The position numbers were made by a program, and so were the translations under genes. From an uncultured Kordiimonas sp. (GTDB lineage Bacteria; Pseudomonadota; Alphaproteobacteria; Sphingomonadales; Kordiimonadaceae), in the NCBI GenBank assembly GCA_947503625.1, contig CANNEK010000002.1, positions 62,001-126,000 on the forward strand: a DNA stretch of 64,000 nt. The letters are read 5' to 3'. The notes beneath the pieces were generated by a model that was not told the origin of the DNA, made no database searches, and was given only the letters and a program-made list of their open reading frames with translations. Of the stretch, positions 17,887 through 25,743 are shown in pieces; position 1 is the stretch's first letter, and every line of letters begins with the position of its first letter.

Positions 17887-19276
17887 GCAAGGCCATACAA
17901 TCATTGAGCCGGGCATCGGCGGCTGCAGAAGCGCCGACATTGACGCTGACGGCCTGCCGACAGACCTGCGTTTTCATGATGATGTGAGCCTGAGCCCCAT
18001 GGATGCGGTGTTTGCAGCGCGCATCACCAAAATTGACAGCACAAACGACATGGCATTTGCCGATCTTGGCGGTGGGCACACAGGTGCGCTTAATTTGCGC
18101 CGGGCCAAACTGCTGGCAAAAGGCGCTGCAAGCATCAACGACTGTGTCACCGAAGGGCAAAACCTGCTGGTACAGGTGGTCGCGGAACCAAACGCCCTTG
18201 ATGACAAGGCGCTAACGATCACGCCGCGCCCGCGCCTGATGGGTCGGTACCTTGTGGCAGAGTTTGGTGCTTCGCGGCTGAATTTCTCCAAAGACCTTGG
18301 CCCGAAGACAGTGAAAGCCCTGCAAACACCTCTTGGTGTACATGCCGAAAACGCCGCGCTTGTGGTTCGCACCACAGCTGCCGATGCACCCGTGGATGCG
18401 GTCGTGGCAGAAGCTGCACGACTGACAAAAGCACTGGCGCACACACCTGCCAGCCCCGAGCTTGTTTTTACCTACACACCGCTCGAAAAAGCGCTTCTGG
18501 CCGCACCGAATGATACCGCAGAAATCCAGATCGAAGGCGGCAGCACGTTCGCGCAAGCCAAAGCACTGGCAAAAACACATTGGCCAGACCTTGCTGACCG
18601 GCTGGCCGCTTACAAAGGTACAGAGGCCGCGTTCGAGCATTACGGTGTCAATGAAACCATTGATGAGGCCCTGAGTGACCGTATCGATCTGCCATCCGGC
18701 GGCTGGATCAGCATCACGGAAACCGCCGCGATGACGGTGGTGGATGTGAACATGGGCAGCGCGCTTAGGGGCATGTCTGCCAGCCAGGCGAAGGTGGTGG
18801 TTAATCTGGAGGCCGCACTCGCCGCCCTGTTCCACCTGCGCTTTCAGGATATCGGCGGCCTCGTGGTCATTGATTTCATTGACATGAGCGCCAAAGGGGC
18901 AGCGCGGGACCTGATGCAACTGATCGAGAAAACCGCCCGCACGGACAGGGTGCCCCTGTCGCATACCGGCCTTTCAACCTTCGGGCTGGTGGAATTTGCC
19001 CGCAAACGCAGCGGTGTGTCCCTCAAAGGTCGCATGCAGGTGGCAGGAAGGCCGCGCAGGCGCGCGTCCGCTGTCGCACTTGATCTGCTCCGGCGCGGTG
19101 CACAGGTGGGCACCAGTGCAGAAACCGGCACGCTGATTGTTTCAGGCCCGGAACCAGTGCTTGGCTGGATCAAACGCAACGAACGCTTTCTCGACGAGTT
19201 GAAAACACAAAGCCACCGCGACGTTGAGCTGCTGCTCGGCAGCGAACCGGATGTGTTTTTGCGCAGCAGTTCCTGA
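17879..19276 (+). CDS. rng: Ribonuclease E/G family protein
   Basis: Protein of 465 residues with an S1-like RNA-binding domain near 40-130 (MDAVFAARITKID, FADLGGGHTGALN) and the RNase E/G catalytic domain. The metal-binding aspartates fall in VVDVNMGSALRG and LVVIDFIDM. The long C-terminal scaffold of RNase E is absent, and the length and placement next to maf and yacG fit an RNase G-type enzyme. It should cleave single-stranded AU-rich RNA with a 5' monophosphate preference. ATG 17879 overlaps the maf stop by 8 bp. Confidence 0.87.
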   Translation: MTEQGHTIIEPGIGGCRSADIDADGLPTDLRFHDDVSLSPMDAVFAARITKIDSTNDMAFADLGGGHTGALNLRRAKLLAKGAASINDCVTEGQNLLVQVVAEPNALDDKALTITPRPRLMGRYLVAEFGASRLNFSKDLGPKTVKALQTPLGVHAENAALVVRTTAADAPVDAVVAEAARLTKALAHTPASPELVFTYTPLEKALLAAPNDTAEIQIEGGSTFAQAKALAKTHWPDLADRLAAYKGTEAAFEHYGVNETIDEALSDRIDLPSGGWISITETAAMTVVDVNMGSALRGMSASQAKVVVNLEAALAALFHLRFQDIGGLVVIDFIDMSAKGAARDLMQLIEKTARTDRVPLSHTGLSTFGLVEFARKRSGVSLKGRMQVAGRPRRRASAVALDLLRRGAQVGTSAETGTLIVSGPEPVLGWIKRNERFLDELKTQSHRDVELLLGSEPDVFLRSSS

Positions 19277-19289
19277 GGACAATATCGCC

Positions 19290-19475
19290 ATGAGCAAACC
19301 GGTATCCAAAGTGAAAAAAACCAAATGCCCGCACTGCAGCAAACCAACGGTTCAGGCGTTCAGGCCTTTTTGCAGCAAGCGCTGCGCGGACCTTGATCTG
19401 GGCAAATGGCTTAATGAAGACTATGTGCTGCCAGGCGACAGCGAAATTCCCGATGACATCGGCGATGATGGCTAG
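19290..19475 (+). CDS. yacG: DNA gyrase inhibitor YacG
   Basis: A 61-residue zinc-ribbon protein with four cysteines in CPHC ... FCSKRC and the typical ADLDLGKWLNEDYVLPG tail. YacG proteins bind GyrB and block DNA binding. It follows the RNase E/G gene by 13 bp, the usual order in alphaproteobacteria. Confidence 0.92.
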   Translation: MSKPVSKVKKTKCPHCSKPTVQAFRPFCSKRCADLDLGKWLNEDYVLPGDSEIPDDIGDDG

Positions 19476-19497
19476 AATATTGGTTTGAATTGCTGTT

Positions 19498-19577
19498 CCA
19501 GCCCTTATCCCCACCCGGCCACCGCACGATAATATGCGTGGGTGGTCTGGCCAAAGCCAAAGTGCGGTGAGGGCTGG
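19498..19577. repeat. Nested inverted repeat between yacG and tRNA-Phe
   Basis: The outer arms CCAGCCCT (19498-19505) and AGGGCTGG (19570-19577), and the inner arms CACCGCAC (19520-19527) and GTGCGGTG (19562-19569), can pair on one hairpin. The segment between them has further GC-rich complementarity. It has no T tract, so it is not a standard terminator; it may be an RNA processing structure or part of a repeat family. Confidence 0.45.
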
Positions 19578-19690
19578 TGCCGGGCAAACAAAAAATCACC
19601 CACAAAATTTCATTTCACGGCTGGACAGACCCTCTGATATTAGCTACAAGCCCCTTCGCACGTCAGGAAACCCACCTGACAGATATATGT

Positions 19691-19765
19691 GCCCGGGTAG
19701 CTCAGGGGTAGAGCAGCGGATTGAAAATCCGCGTGTCGGTGGTTCAAATCCGCCCCCGGGCACCA
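19691..19765 (+). tRNA. tRNA-Phe(GAA), insertion target
   Basis: The 75-nt gene folds fully: acceptor arms GCCCGGG/CCCGGGC, D arm GCTC/GAGC, anticodon stem GCGGA/TCCGC with loop TTGAAAA (anticodon GAA), and a T arm with TTCAAAT. CCA is encoded. It remains intact after insertion of the element that starts directly behind it. Confidence 0.97.
19719..19765 (+). repeat. attL: 47-bp direct repeat in the tRNA-Phe 3' half
   Basis: The 3' part of tRNA-Phe from the anticodon stem to CCA is repeated without a mismatch at 29149-29195. This is the standard signature of site-specific insertion by a tyrosine integrase into a tRNA gene. Confidence 0.93.
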
Positions 19766-20279
19766 CTTTTCTTCCTTATATTTCAATTAGTTACTCCACT
19801 GTTGCTTGACATGCTTCAATGCGCTTATACCACGCAGGCACCACATAGGTACCAAGCCAGAAGTTTCTGATTGTTTAGACACGCCGAAATTCAAGCGATG
19901 ATCACATATGACGGCCAATTTTGATGGTCACATCGCCATAAATGATCACCAATGCGCAACATATGTTTCATCACTTCATTACACCGACAAAAGTCAATGG
20001 CCACCCATGGCCCGGAAAATGCGACAGATCGGTATTGCCGTTAGCTGTATTGTGCAACTGCCACGTCAGCCTTGGGGTATACCCTCCCCCTGAGATGTCG
20101 CGTTGCTATAGGTGTCCGTTCTCAAAATTTTCGCGCAACTGGATGGTTAGAGCCATACATCAATTGAACAATTTTATTAACTTCTAACCGGATGTAAATA
20201 CTACTGTAGCACCTCACAAAAAGAGCATTAGTAGAATATTCCGATCGACAAACGGCCTAATGGCACGTATAATGATTGC
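19766..20279. other. Left end of the element, no clear gene
   Basis: These 514 bp lie between attL and the methyltransferase gene. They contain the 25-bp repeat at 19835 and the methyltransferase promoter. Open frames here have no coding character that I can support. Confidence 0.5.
19835..19859 (+). repeat. 25-bp direct repeat, left copy
   Basis: The sequence beginning CAGGCACCACATAGGTACC occurs identically at 29001-29025, near the other end of the element and in the same orientation. It contains the palindrome GGTACC. Its place 70 bp inside attL suggests an integrase arm-type or accessory site. Confidence 0.75.
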
Positions 20280-21440
20280 ATGATCGAAAATGACTTTAAT
20301 CTCATAGATTTGTATTGTGGCTGCGGAGGCTTTGGCCTTGGTGCACACTTGGCAGGATTTAATGTCAAATTAGCTGTTGATTTGGACGCTACACTTTCAT
20401 CTGCGTATAAAAAGAACTTTCCCAACACTGATGTTAAAAACTATGACTTGGCTTCGACTTCAACCACTCAGCTACTCAACGACATCGATAATACACACAT
20501 ATCTGGAGTAATCGGCGGCCCACCTTGCCAAGGTTTTAGCCATATTGGAAAAAAGGACTCTAGTGATCCCCGCAATGAATTGCTTCACCACTATTTCATT
20601 CACGTTCAAAATATTCAGCCCGACTTTTTTATCATGGAAAATGTGCCCGGCTTACTTTCCAAAGACACGCGTGGCCAATTAGACGATGCAATAGCTATTG
20701 TTAGTTCAGACTATAGAATCATAGGTCCAATAATACTCGACGCATGTGATTTTGGCGTGCCAACCAGCCGAAAAAGAGCGGTCGTGATTGGATACCGCCC
20801 CGAGAAAGTATCTCATTTTGATGAAGCAGATATCAAAGGACTTATCGGGCATCAAAGGACCAACATAAAAGAAGCAATATATGGCCTACCAGAACCTAAA
20901 AACTTTGCTACCGATGACTTTGGCTGGGCTAAAATAGATAAACGCACTCAACAGAGTATCTATGCAAAACAATCTATGGCGACACCTCATGGCTCGTTTG
21001 GCGACCCAGATGCAATCAAAAAACTGAAGAAGGGTTTTGTGTCTGGTTTCATGAATACTGTTCATTCTGATAAGGTGGCAAATCGCTATAACTCAATTAC
21101 TCCTGGCATGGTTGACAAAACCAGCAAATCTATACGATTGAAATGGACAGGACTGAGCCCGACTTTGCGAGCCGGCACTGGCAGTGACAAGGGCAGCTTT
21201 CAGGCTGTGAGACCAATACACCCACAGCACGGCAGGGTAATAACCGTAAGAGAGGCCGCCCGCATTCAGGGGTTTCCTGACTGGTATGTTTTTCATCCCA
21301 CAAAATGGCATAGCTTCCGGATGATTGGAAATAGCGTGTCGCCAATTTTTTCGAAAGCACTTTTATCTTTTATTCGGGGACAGCTAATCTCTAAGAGACA
21401 GTCTCAAGCGCCTCTAAAATATCGTCAGGCAGCTGAATAG
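20280..21440 (+). CDS. DNA (cytosine-5) methyltransferase
   Basis: Protein of 386 residues with the motifs of C5 DNA methyltransferases in order: SAM-binding LYCGCGGFGLGAHLAG (11-26), the catalytic GPPCQGFSHIG with Cys83, IMENVPGLL with the ENV triad at 120-122, FGVPTSRKRAVVIG (motif VIII), REAARIQGFPDWY (motif IX), and IGNSVSP (motif X). The specificity region between VIII and IX is short. It probably protects host DNA at an unknown target site. Its 3' end overlaps the convergent gene at 21391 by 50 bp, so the two transcripts are antisense there. Start ATG 20280. Confidence 0.95.
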   Translation: MIENDFNLIDLYCGCGGFGLGAHLAGFNVKLAVDLDATLSSAYKKNFPNTDVKNYDLASTSTTQLLNDIDNTHISGVIGGPPCQGFSHIGKKDSSDPRNELLHHYFIHVQNIQPDFFIMENVPGLLSKDTRGQLDDAIAIVSSDYRIIGPIILDACDFGVPTSRKRAVVIGYRPEKVSHFDEADIKGLIGHQRTNIKEAIYGLPEPKNFATDDFGWAKIDKRTQQSIYAKQSMATPHGSFGDPDAIKKLKKGFVSGFMNTVHSDKVANRYNSITPGMVDKTSKSIRLKWTGLSPTLRAGTGSDKGSFQAVRPIHPQHGRVITVREAARIQGFPDWYVFHPTKWHSFRMIGNSVSPIFSKALLSFIRGQLISKRQSQAPLKYRQAAE

Positions 21441-22443
21441 TTTTAGAAATCAAAATGTACGGCAAATAATCTTTATACAAACGGAAATCTTTTACACTAC
21501 TGATTGAACCACCAACAGTTTCCCCGAGCTGAAAGCCTAAGTTTTCATGAACAATATGGTTTTCTTCATGCTCATCAATCAATGTTTCAAGTCGTCGTCT
21601 TTCTCTTATCGATAAGTCAGGTATTTTGATCTCTGGTATTGCCTGATCATCCGATAGCAAACAAAGGCCGGTGTTTGCGAAGAACTCTTCTTTTGCACCA
21701 TTTTGAACTGCCATACAGGTTATTGTAAGCATATCATGTGACCCGTCATTATAAACATAAACACTGACTGGTGAAATCGAGTAATTGTGAGCTGATTCCG
21801 ATGCTTCTTTAATCTGATAGTTTACTGCGCCAAGCAATATTTTGGCCATCGAAGCCTTTGATATTGTTTGGCCGTCAACTAATTTGTCAGGAATCATATC
21901 TCCCAACTGCTGCCTTAAATCGGCCATCATCAACATTTGCTGTTCATGGGCTTTAACAGCCCTGTTTCCGTATCCGCTCAACGTGGAAACGGAACAATTT
22001 AGTGTTATTTTTAGAACATCACCCGGTGTCAATTCACCAGCTAAAATTCCAAATTCCCGAATCTGGGTGCGACGACCTTTTGATGAAGCATAGTCCAACC
22101 AAACTACAGCGTTCTCAGCGTCATCACATTGTTCAATAATTTGAGGAAATTCACGAACAAACTTCTCAGAAGTCATGTGTTCGCACTTTATTGGTGTATC
22201 ATTGAGGTTATTAAATCTTTGTCGGGTTACAACTGCTTCATCCATTTCAAATGACAGGAGAGAATTAAAAGCAAAATGTTGACCCATGAGCTTATGATCA
22301 GACAGGAAAGGTCCACCCATAGAAATGTAAATGTATTGGTCCTGCGGCCAAACTATAAATGCTTTTGACAACAATTCGCAAAAGAGTAGGCGCTCTACAT
22401 ACTTCTTTGGACGCAGGTGATATGGAACATTACTCCCGGCCAC
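21391..22443 (-). CDS. Unknown protein, possible Rossmann methyltransferase-like
   Basis: Protein of 350 residues starting at GTG, two bases after the stop of the GHKL gene, so translation is coupled. I do not recognise a named family. The N-terminal part (HLRPKKYVERLLFCELL, then YIYISMGGPFLSDHKLM, LLSFEMDEAVVTRQRFNN) has the shape of a Rossmann start, a Gly-rich loop and an acidic strand end, as in some O-methyltransferase-like proteins. VVWLDYASSK near 115 could be the next strand. No nuclease signature is visible. It is probably the working partner or effector of the GHKL ATPase. Confidence 0.6.
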   Translation of the reverse strand: MAGSNVPYHLRPKKYVERLLFCELLSKAFIVWPQDQYIYISMGGPFLSDHKLMGQHFAFNSLLSFEMDEAVVTRQRFNNLNDTPIKCEHMTSEKFVREFPQIIEQCDDAENAVVWLDYASSKGRRTQIREFGILAGELTPGDVLKITLNCSVSTLSGYGNRAVKAHEQQMLMMADLRQQLGDMIPDKLVDGQTISKASMAKILLGAVNYQIKEASESAHNYSISPVSVYVYNDGSHDMLTITCMAVQNGAKEEFFANTGLCLLSDDQAIPEIKIPDLSIRERRRLETLIDEHEENHIVHENLGFQLGETVGGSISSVKDFRLYKDYLPYILISKTIQLPDDILEALETVS

Positions 22444-22445
22444 GA

Positions 22446-23912
22446 TTAGAAATCCCGCTCCTCTTCATCTTCGCGCAAACCTTCCGCACAGTAGTCAAAC
22501 GCAGCCTCCCCCACTTCAGAGGCTGAAATTCCATCATGATCAAGATCTTCAAACCATGCGGCCTTTAGAAAATCCACCTCCGATTTAGATTTGGTGAAGG
22601 ATATTCTGACAATTTTACTTTCTTTGGATGGCAACCTAAGAGATGGTATATACTTCTCTGCGTGTTCTGATCGATCTTTGAGCTTCCTAACTTTCGTCCA
22701 GCTAGTTTGATTGTTAGAACTTCGCTTTACAATGTCTTGTAATTTTCGCGGCGTCAGCCCTTTAAAGTCGTCTGCTGTCTCCTCAGTGCGCCCCTTCCAT
22801 TTGTTTGTGTAATCAATAAATATTCGAATTCCTTCACGCATAATGTCCAAGATAACTGCATAAATTTCGGATGAGGTATCAAGTCCACGTTTAGTACTGT
22901 TTAATGGCAAGTTCTGAGCATCCGAGCTTTTAAAATTAACAACACCCGCTATTGAAATAAACTGTGTGTGATAATTAGGGACACCTGCTGTACCCCAGCC
23001 AGTGATATGGCTTTTGTCGGCATACAAAACTAATCGATCATTGCAAATAATTGACCAGCCTGCATTTTCCGAAGTTTTCTTTTCAATTTGCTCACCGTCA
23101 ATTTCTTCAGCAGAAGCTAGAGGTCGGTAAAAGCCTATTGCCAGCTCCACATCTACATTAAACATCTTCGCGCGAAACAAATACGGCTCAACGCTCTCAT
23201 GTCCATCCGCACAGGCATCGTCCGGCGCCATCAATAAAACCTCTTTAGGCTTAACGGCTTCACCATTCACAATAATTGAAAAACCCTTTCTCAAAATCAC
23301 AGAAAAAAGTTTTGAAATTTCGCTCTTCAAATCCGCAACAAAATTCGAATTCTCGACATTAAACTTACGCGCAATATTAGGTAAAAGGCTGGTTATAGAT
23401 ATACGTGTTCCATTTTCTGAGAGTAACTTGTCGGTCTCTTTTAAAGGTATTTCCCAATCATCTTCATCGCTTAACCATTCGGGTGTTATTGTTACCGAAT
23501 AAGTGTCGTCTACATCCTGAGAGTATACTTCCGCGCGCTCCCCCATTTTAAAAATGGCGCGCTTCATTCCAATTCCATACATCCCAACTGTCTCAATATC
23601 CTCATCTTGACCATTTTTTACTCGCCCCATTCTAAACGCATAATTGAGAGCAGTGTTTTTTGGAATACCCCCGCAATTGTCTTCGATAATGAACCTCGAT
23701 TCATCAATAGTTAGATGTGCGTGAAAGCCCTCATAGGGTGCTTCAATAGAGCTTGAATCAATTTTCTTTTTTCTTAGTTGGCGAAGAATTCCGTCGACAC
23801 AATTGTCCAACAAATCCAGAATGGCGTCATCAAGCTCGATATCTCGCACCAGAGATTTTACAAACAAACTCTTCGGTGGAGCAAAGCTAACTTTTTCAGA
23901 TTTTTCGGTCAC
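22446..23912 (-). CDS. GHKL (MutL/MORC/HSP90-like) ATPase of a restriction-type operon
   Basis: Protein of 488 residues. The N-terminal third carries the GHKL ATP site: LDLLDNCVDG (N box, Asn37; the usual catalytic Glu position is Asp33), IIEDNCGGIP at 76-84 in place of DxGxG, and the lid GMYGIGMKRAIFKMG from about 110. GHKL proteins of MutL/MORC type have been described in restriction-modification gene neighbourhoods, where they are thought to gate or load nucleases. The rest is a transducer-like beta region and a charged C-terminus without a recognisable nuclease. It lies 115 bp after the XRE regulator and is followed by the 350-residue gene. Confidence 0.82.
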   Translation of the reverse strand: MTEKSEKVSFAPPKSLFVKSLVRDIELDDAILDLLDNCVDGILRQLRKKKIDSSSIEAPYEGFHAHLTIDESRFIIEDNCGGIPKNTALNYAFRMGRVKNGQDEDIETVGMYGIGMKRAIFKMGERAEVYSQDVDDTYSVTITPEWLSDEDDWEIPLKETDKLLSENGTRISITSLLPNIARKFNVENSNFVADLKSEISKLFSVILRKGFSIIVNGEAVKPKEVLLMAPDDACADGHESVEPYLFRAKMFNVDVELAIGFYRPLASAEEIDGEQIEKKTSENAGWSIICNDRLVLYADKSHITGWGTAGVPNYHTQFISIAGVVNFKSSDAQNLPLNSTKRGLDTSSEIYAVILDIMREGIRIFIDYTNKWKGRTEETADDFKGLTPRKLQDIVKRSSNNQTSWTKVRKLKDRSEHAEKYIPSLRLPSKESKIVRISFTKSKSEVDFLKAAWFEDLDHDGISASEVGEAAFDYCAEGLREDEEERDF

Positions 23913-24027
23913 AATCTACCTTCGATCAATCGACAGATCAGCAAATATACTTAGTGGTAATCATACACGCTAAAGATTACCTAACACCACGCGGTTGATT
24001 TATTGCAAGCGAAAATGTTGTGGTTGA

Positions 24028-24231
24028 TTAATTAAGCAATCTCGAAGGGTGGCAAGCAAGTGCTTTAGCAATCAGTTCCAACACAATAATTGTAGGATTC
24101 CTAATCCCTCGCTCAACGCCTGAAATATAAGTGCGATGCAAACCGCATTCAAAAGCGAGCTGCTCTTGTGACCAGCCTTTTTCCTTGCGCAATCGCGCAA
24201 CGTTATTTCCGACACGTTTCCTAATATCCAT
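24028..24231 (-). CDS. XRE-type controller (C protein-like)
   Basis: A helix-turn-helix protein of 67 residues (ATG 24231; GTG 24249 would add six). ARLRKEKGWSQEQLAFECGLHRTYISGVERG is the XRE fold, and GLHRTYISGVERGxRN closely resembles controller proteins of type II restriction-modification systems. These act as dimers on C-boxes and time expression of the nuclease after entry into a new host. A C-box lies just upstream, and the gene heads the GHKL operon. No strong ribosome site is visible, which is common for leaderless C transcripts. Confidence 0.85.
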   Translation of the reverse strand: MDIRKRVGNNVARLRKEKGWSQEQLAFECGLHRTYISGVERGIRNPTIIVLELIAKALACHPSRLLN

Positions 24232-24250
24232 GCGTTCATGGAACGCCACT

Positions 24251-24280
24251 GTAGATTATTGGTCTACAGACTATAAGTCT
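24251..24280 (-). promoter_or_regulatory. C-box-like operator pair
   Basis: On the minus strand, GACTTATAGTC (24269-24279) has the GACT/AGTC arms of controller-protein operators. It is followed by a second imperfect palindrome, GTAGA...TCTAC (24251-24267). Together they sit 20 bp upstream of the XRE start and also in the region serving the divergent membrane gene. Confidence 0.65.
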
Positions 24281-24331
24281 CATTTTGTTTGTGATACAGC
24301 AAGTTATTCATTGCTGTTTAAGGAGGATAAG

Positions 24332-24667
24332 ATGGCAATAAAGGACAAGTTTAGGAACACAGGGCTATACCGCCTATGGGTGGTTCTATTCTGGCTCTGG
24401 GTTGGAGGTTTTGTATTTCTAGGTGGTTTTGGGGAAACCAAGAAAGCTTATAGAGATTACGAGGAACAAAAATACTGCGAACAAATAAATCAAGACCGAC
24501 TTTGCGTTTCACTCGCGCCAGCTTCTGAAAGAGCTAAAGTTCCACACAATCCGTTAGTGTTACTATTTTGGGTAGTTGGAGCACTTATTGGTCCGCCTTA
24601 TGCGCTTTATTATTTCTACAGAATAGTTCGCTGGGTAGGGCAAGGCTTTAGCACGATAGGCAGTTAG
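24332..24667 (+). CDS. Small two-helix membrane protein
   Basis: Protein of 111 residues with membrane segments near 14-35 (LWVVLFWLWVGGFVFLGGF) and 75-95 (LVLLFWVVGALIGPPYALYYF), separated by a soluble loop with two cysteines. The ribosome site AAGGAGG is close to ideal and is 8 bp before ATG, so it should be well expressed. It is divergent from the XRE regulator with the C-box between them. Function is unknown; a membrane effector or anti-host function of the same defence module is possible. Confidence 0.6.
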   Translation: MAIKDKFRNTGLYRLWVVLFWLWVGGFVFLGGFGETKKAYRDYEEQKYCEQINQDRLCVSLAPASERAKVPHNPLVLLFWVVGALIGPPYALYYFYRIVRWVGQGFSTIGS

Positions 24668-24706
24668 GTATGGCTGTTTTACGGGGTAAAAAGTATGGCC
24701 TATAAC

Positions 24707-25123
24707 CTAGGGCTTCTTTTTCTTTGGCGGGATCAGCTCTAATAGGTCTTGCTTTGTAAGTGTTCTGGTGGCTTTTTCATATTCTTCGACCATCATGGAA
24801 TGCATGAGAATGCTAGACAATGGGGGTTTTGCAAAGCCACGCGAACATATATGTGATGGTAGTTCCCGAAAACGAAGTGGCCGCACCATGTAACTCGGCT
24901 GATGCGTTCGCCCTACTTTATCCTTGCGAATAATTTTCAAAACATTTTCTTCTATGACGAAGCCAAGAAGTTCATATTTCCCGTCCCCAATATCTCGTGC
25001 CTTTTCACGAACACGGTAGCAGCGCCGCCGTAGGACATTTGCAGAATCAGTATCTGAGCATTCTACGACAACGCCGTACATGCTTTGGATAGCATTATCC
25101 ATGATTTGAGCACAGTCACTCAT
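24707..25123 (-). CDS. Hypothetical element protein
   Basis: Protein of 138 residues, unrecognised. It has a basic, mixed alpha/beta character, several cysteines (SDCAQI, VECSDT, RRRCYRV) and a lysine-rich end (IPPKKKKP). It starts one base after the stop of the upstream gene at 25125, so the pair is one operon, transcribed toward the XRE gene. Confidence 0.5.
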   Translation of the reverse strand: MSDCAQIMDNAIQSMYGVVVECSDTDSANVLRRRCYRVREKARDIGDGKYELLGFVIEENVLKIIRKDKVGRTHQPSYMVRPLRFRELPSHICSRGFAKPPLSSILMHSMMVEEYEKATRTLTKQDLLELIPPKKKKP

Positions 25124-25124
25124 A

Positions 25125-25601
25125 TTAAGATTTCAACACATCCACAGGATTAATGCCTTGCATGTGGTAACGGTGATTGCCTGTTCGCTCTGCCTCTCGA
25201 ACTTGGTGAGGGGTTTCTTGTTGGTGCAGAATAAACCACGTTCCATCAATCAGGGCACCGCCCAACTTTCCTTGCCCGATCAAGTCGGGGATAGAATACA
25301 AACCAACACCGTTGTGCCGCTCTTCGGCTTCATCAGCAGGCTGAAGGCGCAAACATAATTGTTCTCTGAGCAAAGGGCTTTTTTGACTGATATAGCTTAT
25401 CTCTTCCATCGAACAGGGAGAGGTTACCATTGCGCCTGCTTCCGGTTTCCGGCCAAGTTCTATTGGTTTATTTCTCTGCAACGTGACAACGCCTTTATGG
25501 AATATCCAATCAATGATGAAGTCGGTTATAGTTTTGACAAAATCATTGTCCCATGCACGGGCCAGCTTCTCGTTGGGTGATCCAAATAATTTTTCGTCCA
25601 T
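25125..25601 (-). CDS. Hypothetical element protein
   Basis: Protein of 158 residues (start MDEKLFGSPNEKL), unrecognised and without signal peptide or membrane segment. ATG 25601 has the ribosome site AAAGGAC; longer starts at 25625 would overlap this site. It lies just after the TGATAC-repeat region and immediately before the 24707 gene. It may be a replication or regulation accessory, but nothing in it shows that. Confidence 0.5.
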   Translation of the reverse strand: MDEKLFGSPNEKLARAWDNDFVKTITDFIIDWIFHKGVVTLQRNKPIELGRKPEAGAMVTSPCSMEEISYISQKSPLLREQLCLRLQPADEAEERHNGVGLYSIPDLIGQGKLGGALIDGTWFILHQQETPHQVREAERTGNHRYHMQGINPVDVLKS

Positions 25602-25638
25602 TTTTCGTCCTTTCATACGTTTCATTGGACTGGTTTCA

Positions 25639-25733
25639 GTATCACCCCCTAAGAAAAGGGGGTGATATGATACCTATCCGCATTCATGAAATTGGTGTCA
25701 TGATACTTGTTTGACACCGATTGATACTGATAC
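25639..25733. repeat. Iteron-like TGATAC cluster with hairpin
   Basis: Five TGATAC/GTATCA hexamers lie at 25639, 25668, 25701, 25722 and 25728. A perfect 10-bp hairpin TATCACCCCC/GGGGGTGATA spans 25640-25667. GGTGTCA (25694-25700) and TGACACC (25712-25718) form an inverted pair around one hexamer. The cluster lies directly behind the RepA-like gene, so it may be a replication origin or operator. Confidence 0.55.
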
Positions 25734-25743
25734 TCGTTACACA

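Noticed and set aside
18212-18964. A 250-codon minus-strand frame over the RNase E/G gene.
   Set aside because: The RNase E/G catalytic motifs on the plus strand are unambiguous; the antisense product is Cys/His/Arg-rich and resembles nothing.
20280-24667. A complete type II restriction-modification system.
   Set aside because: Methyltransferase and C-box regulator are present, but none of the five genes shows a nuclease motif that I can recognise, so I do not call it one.
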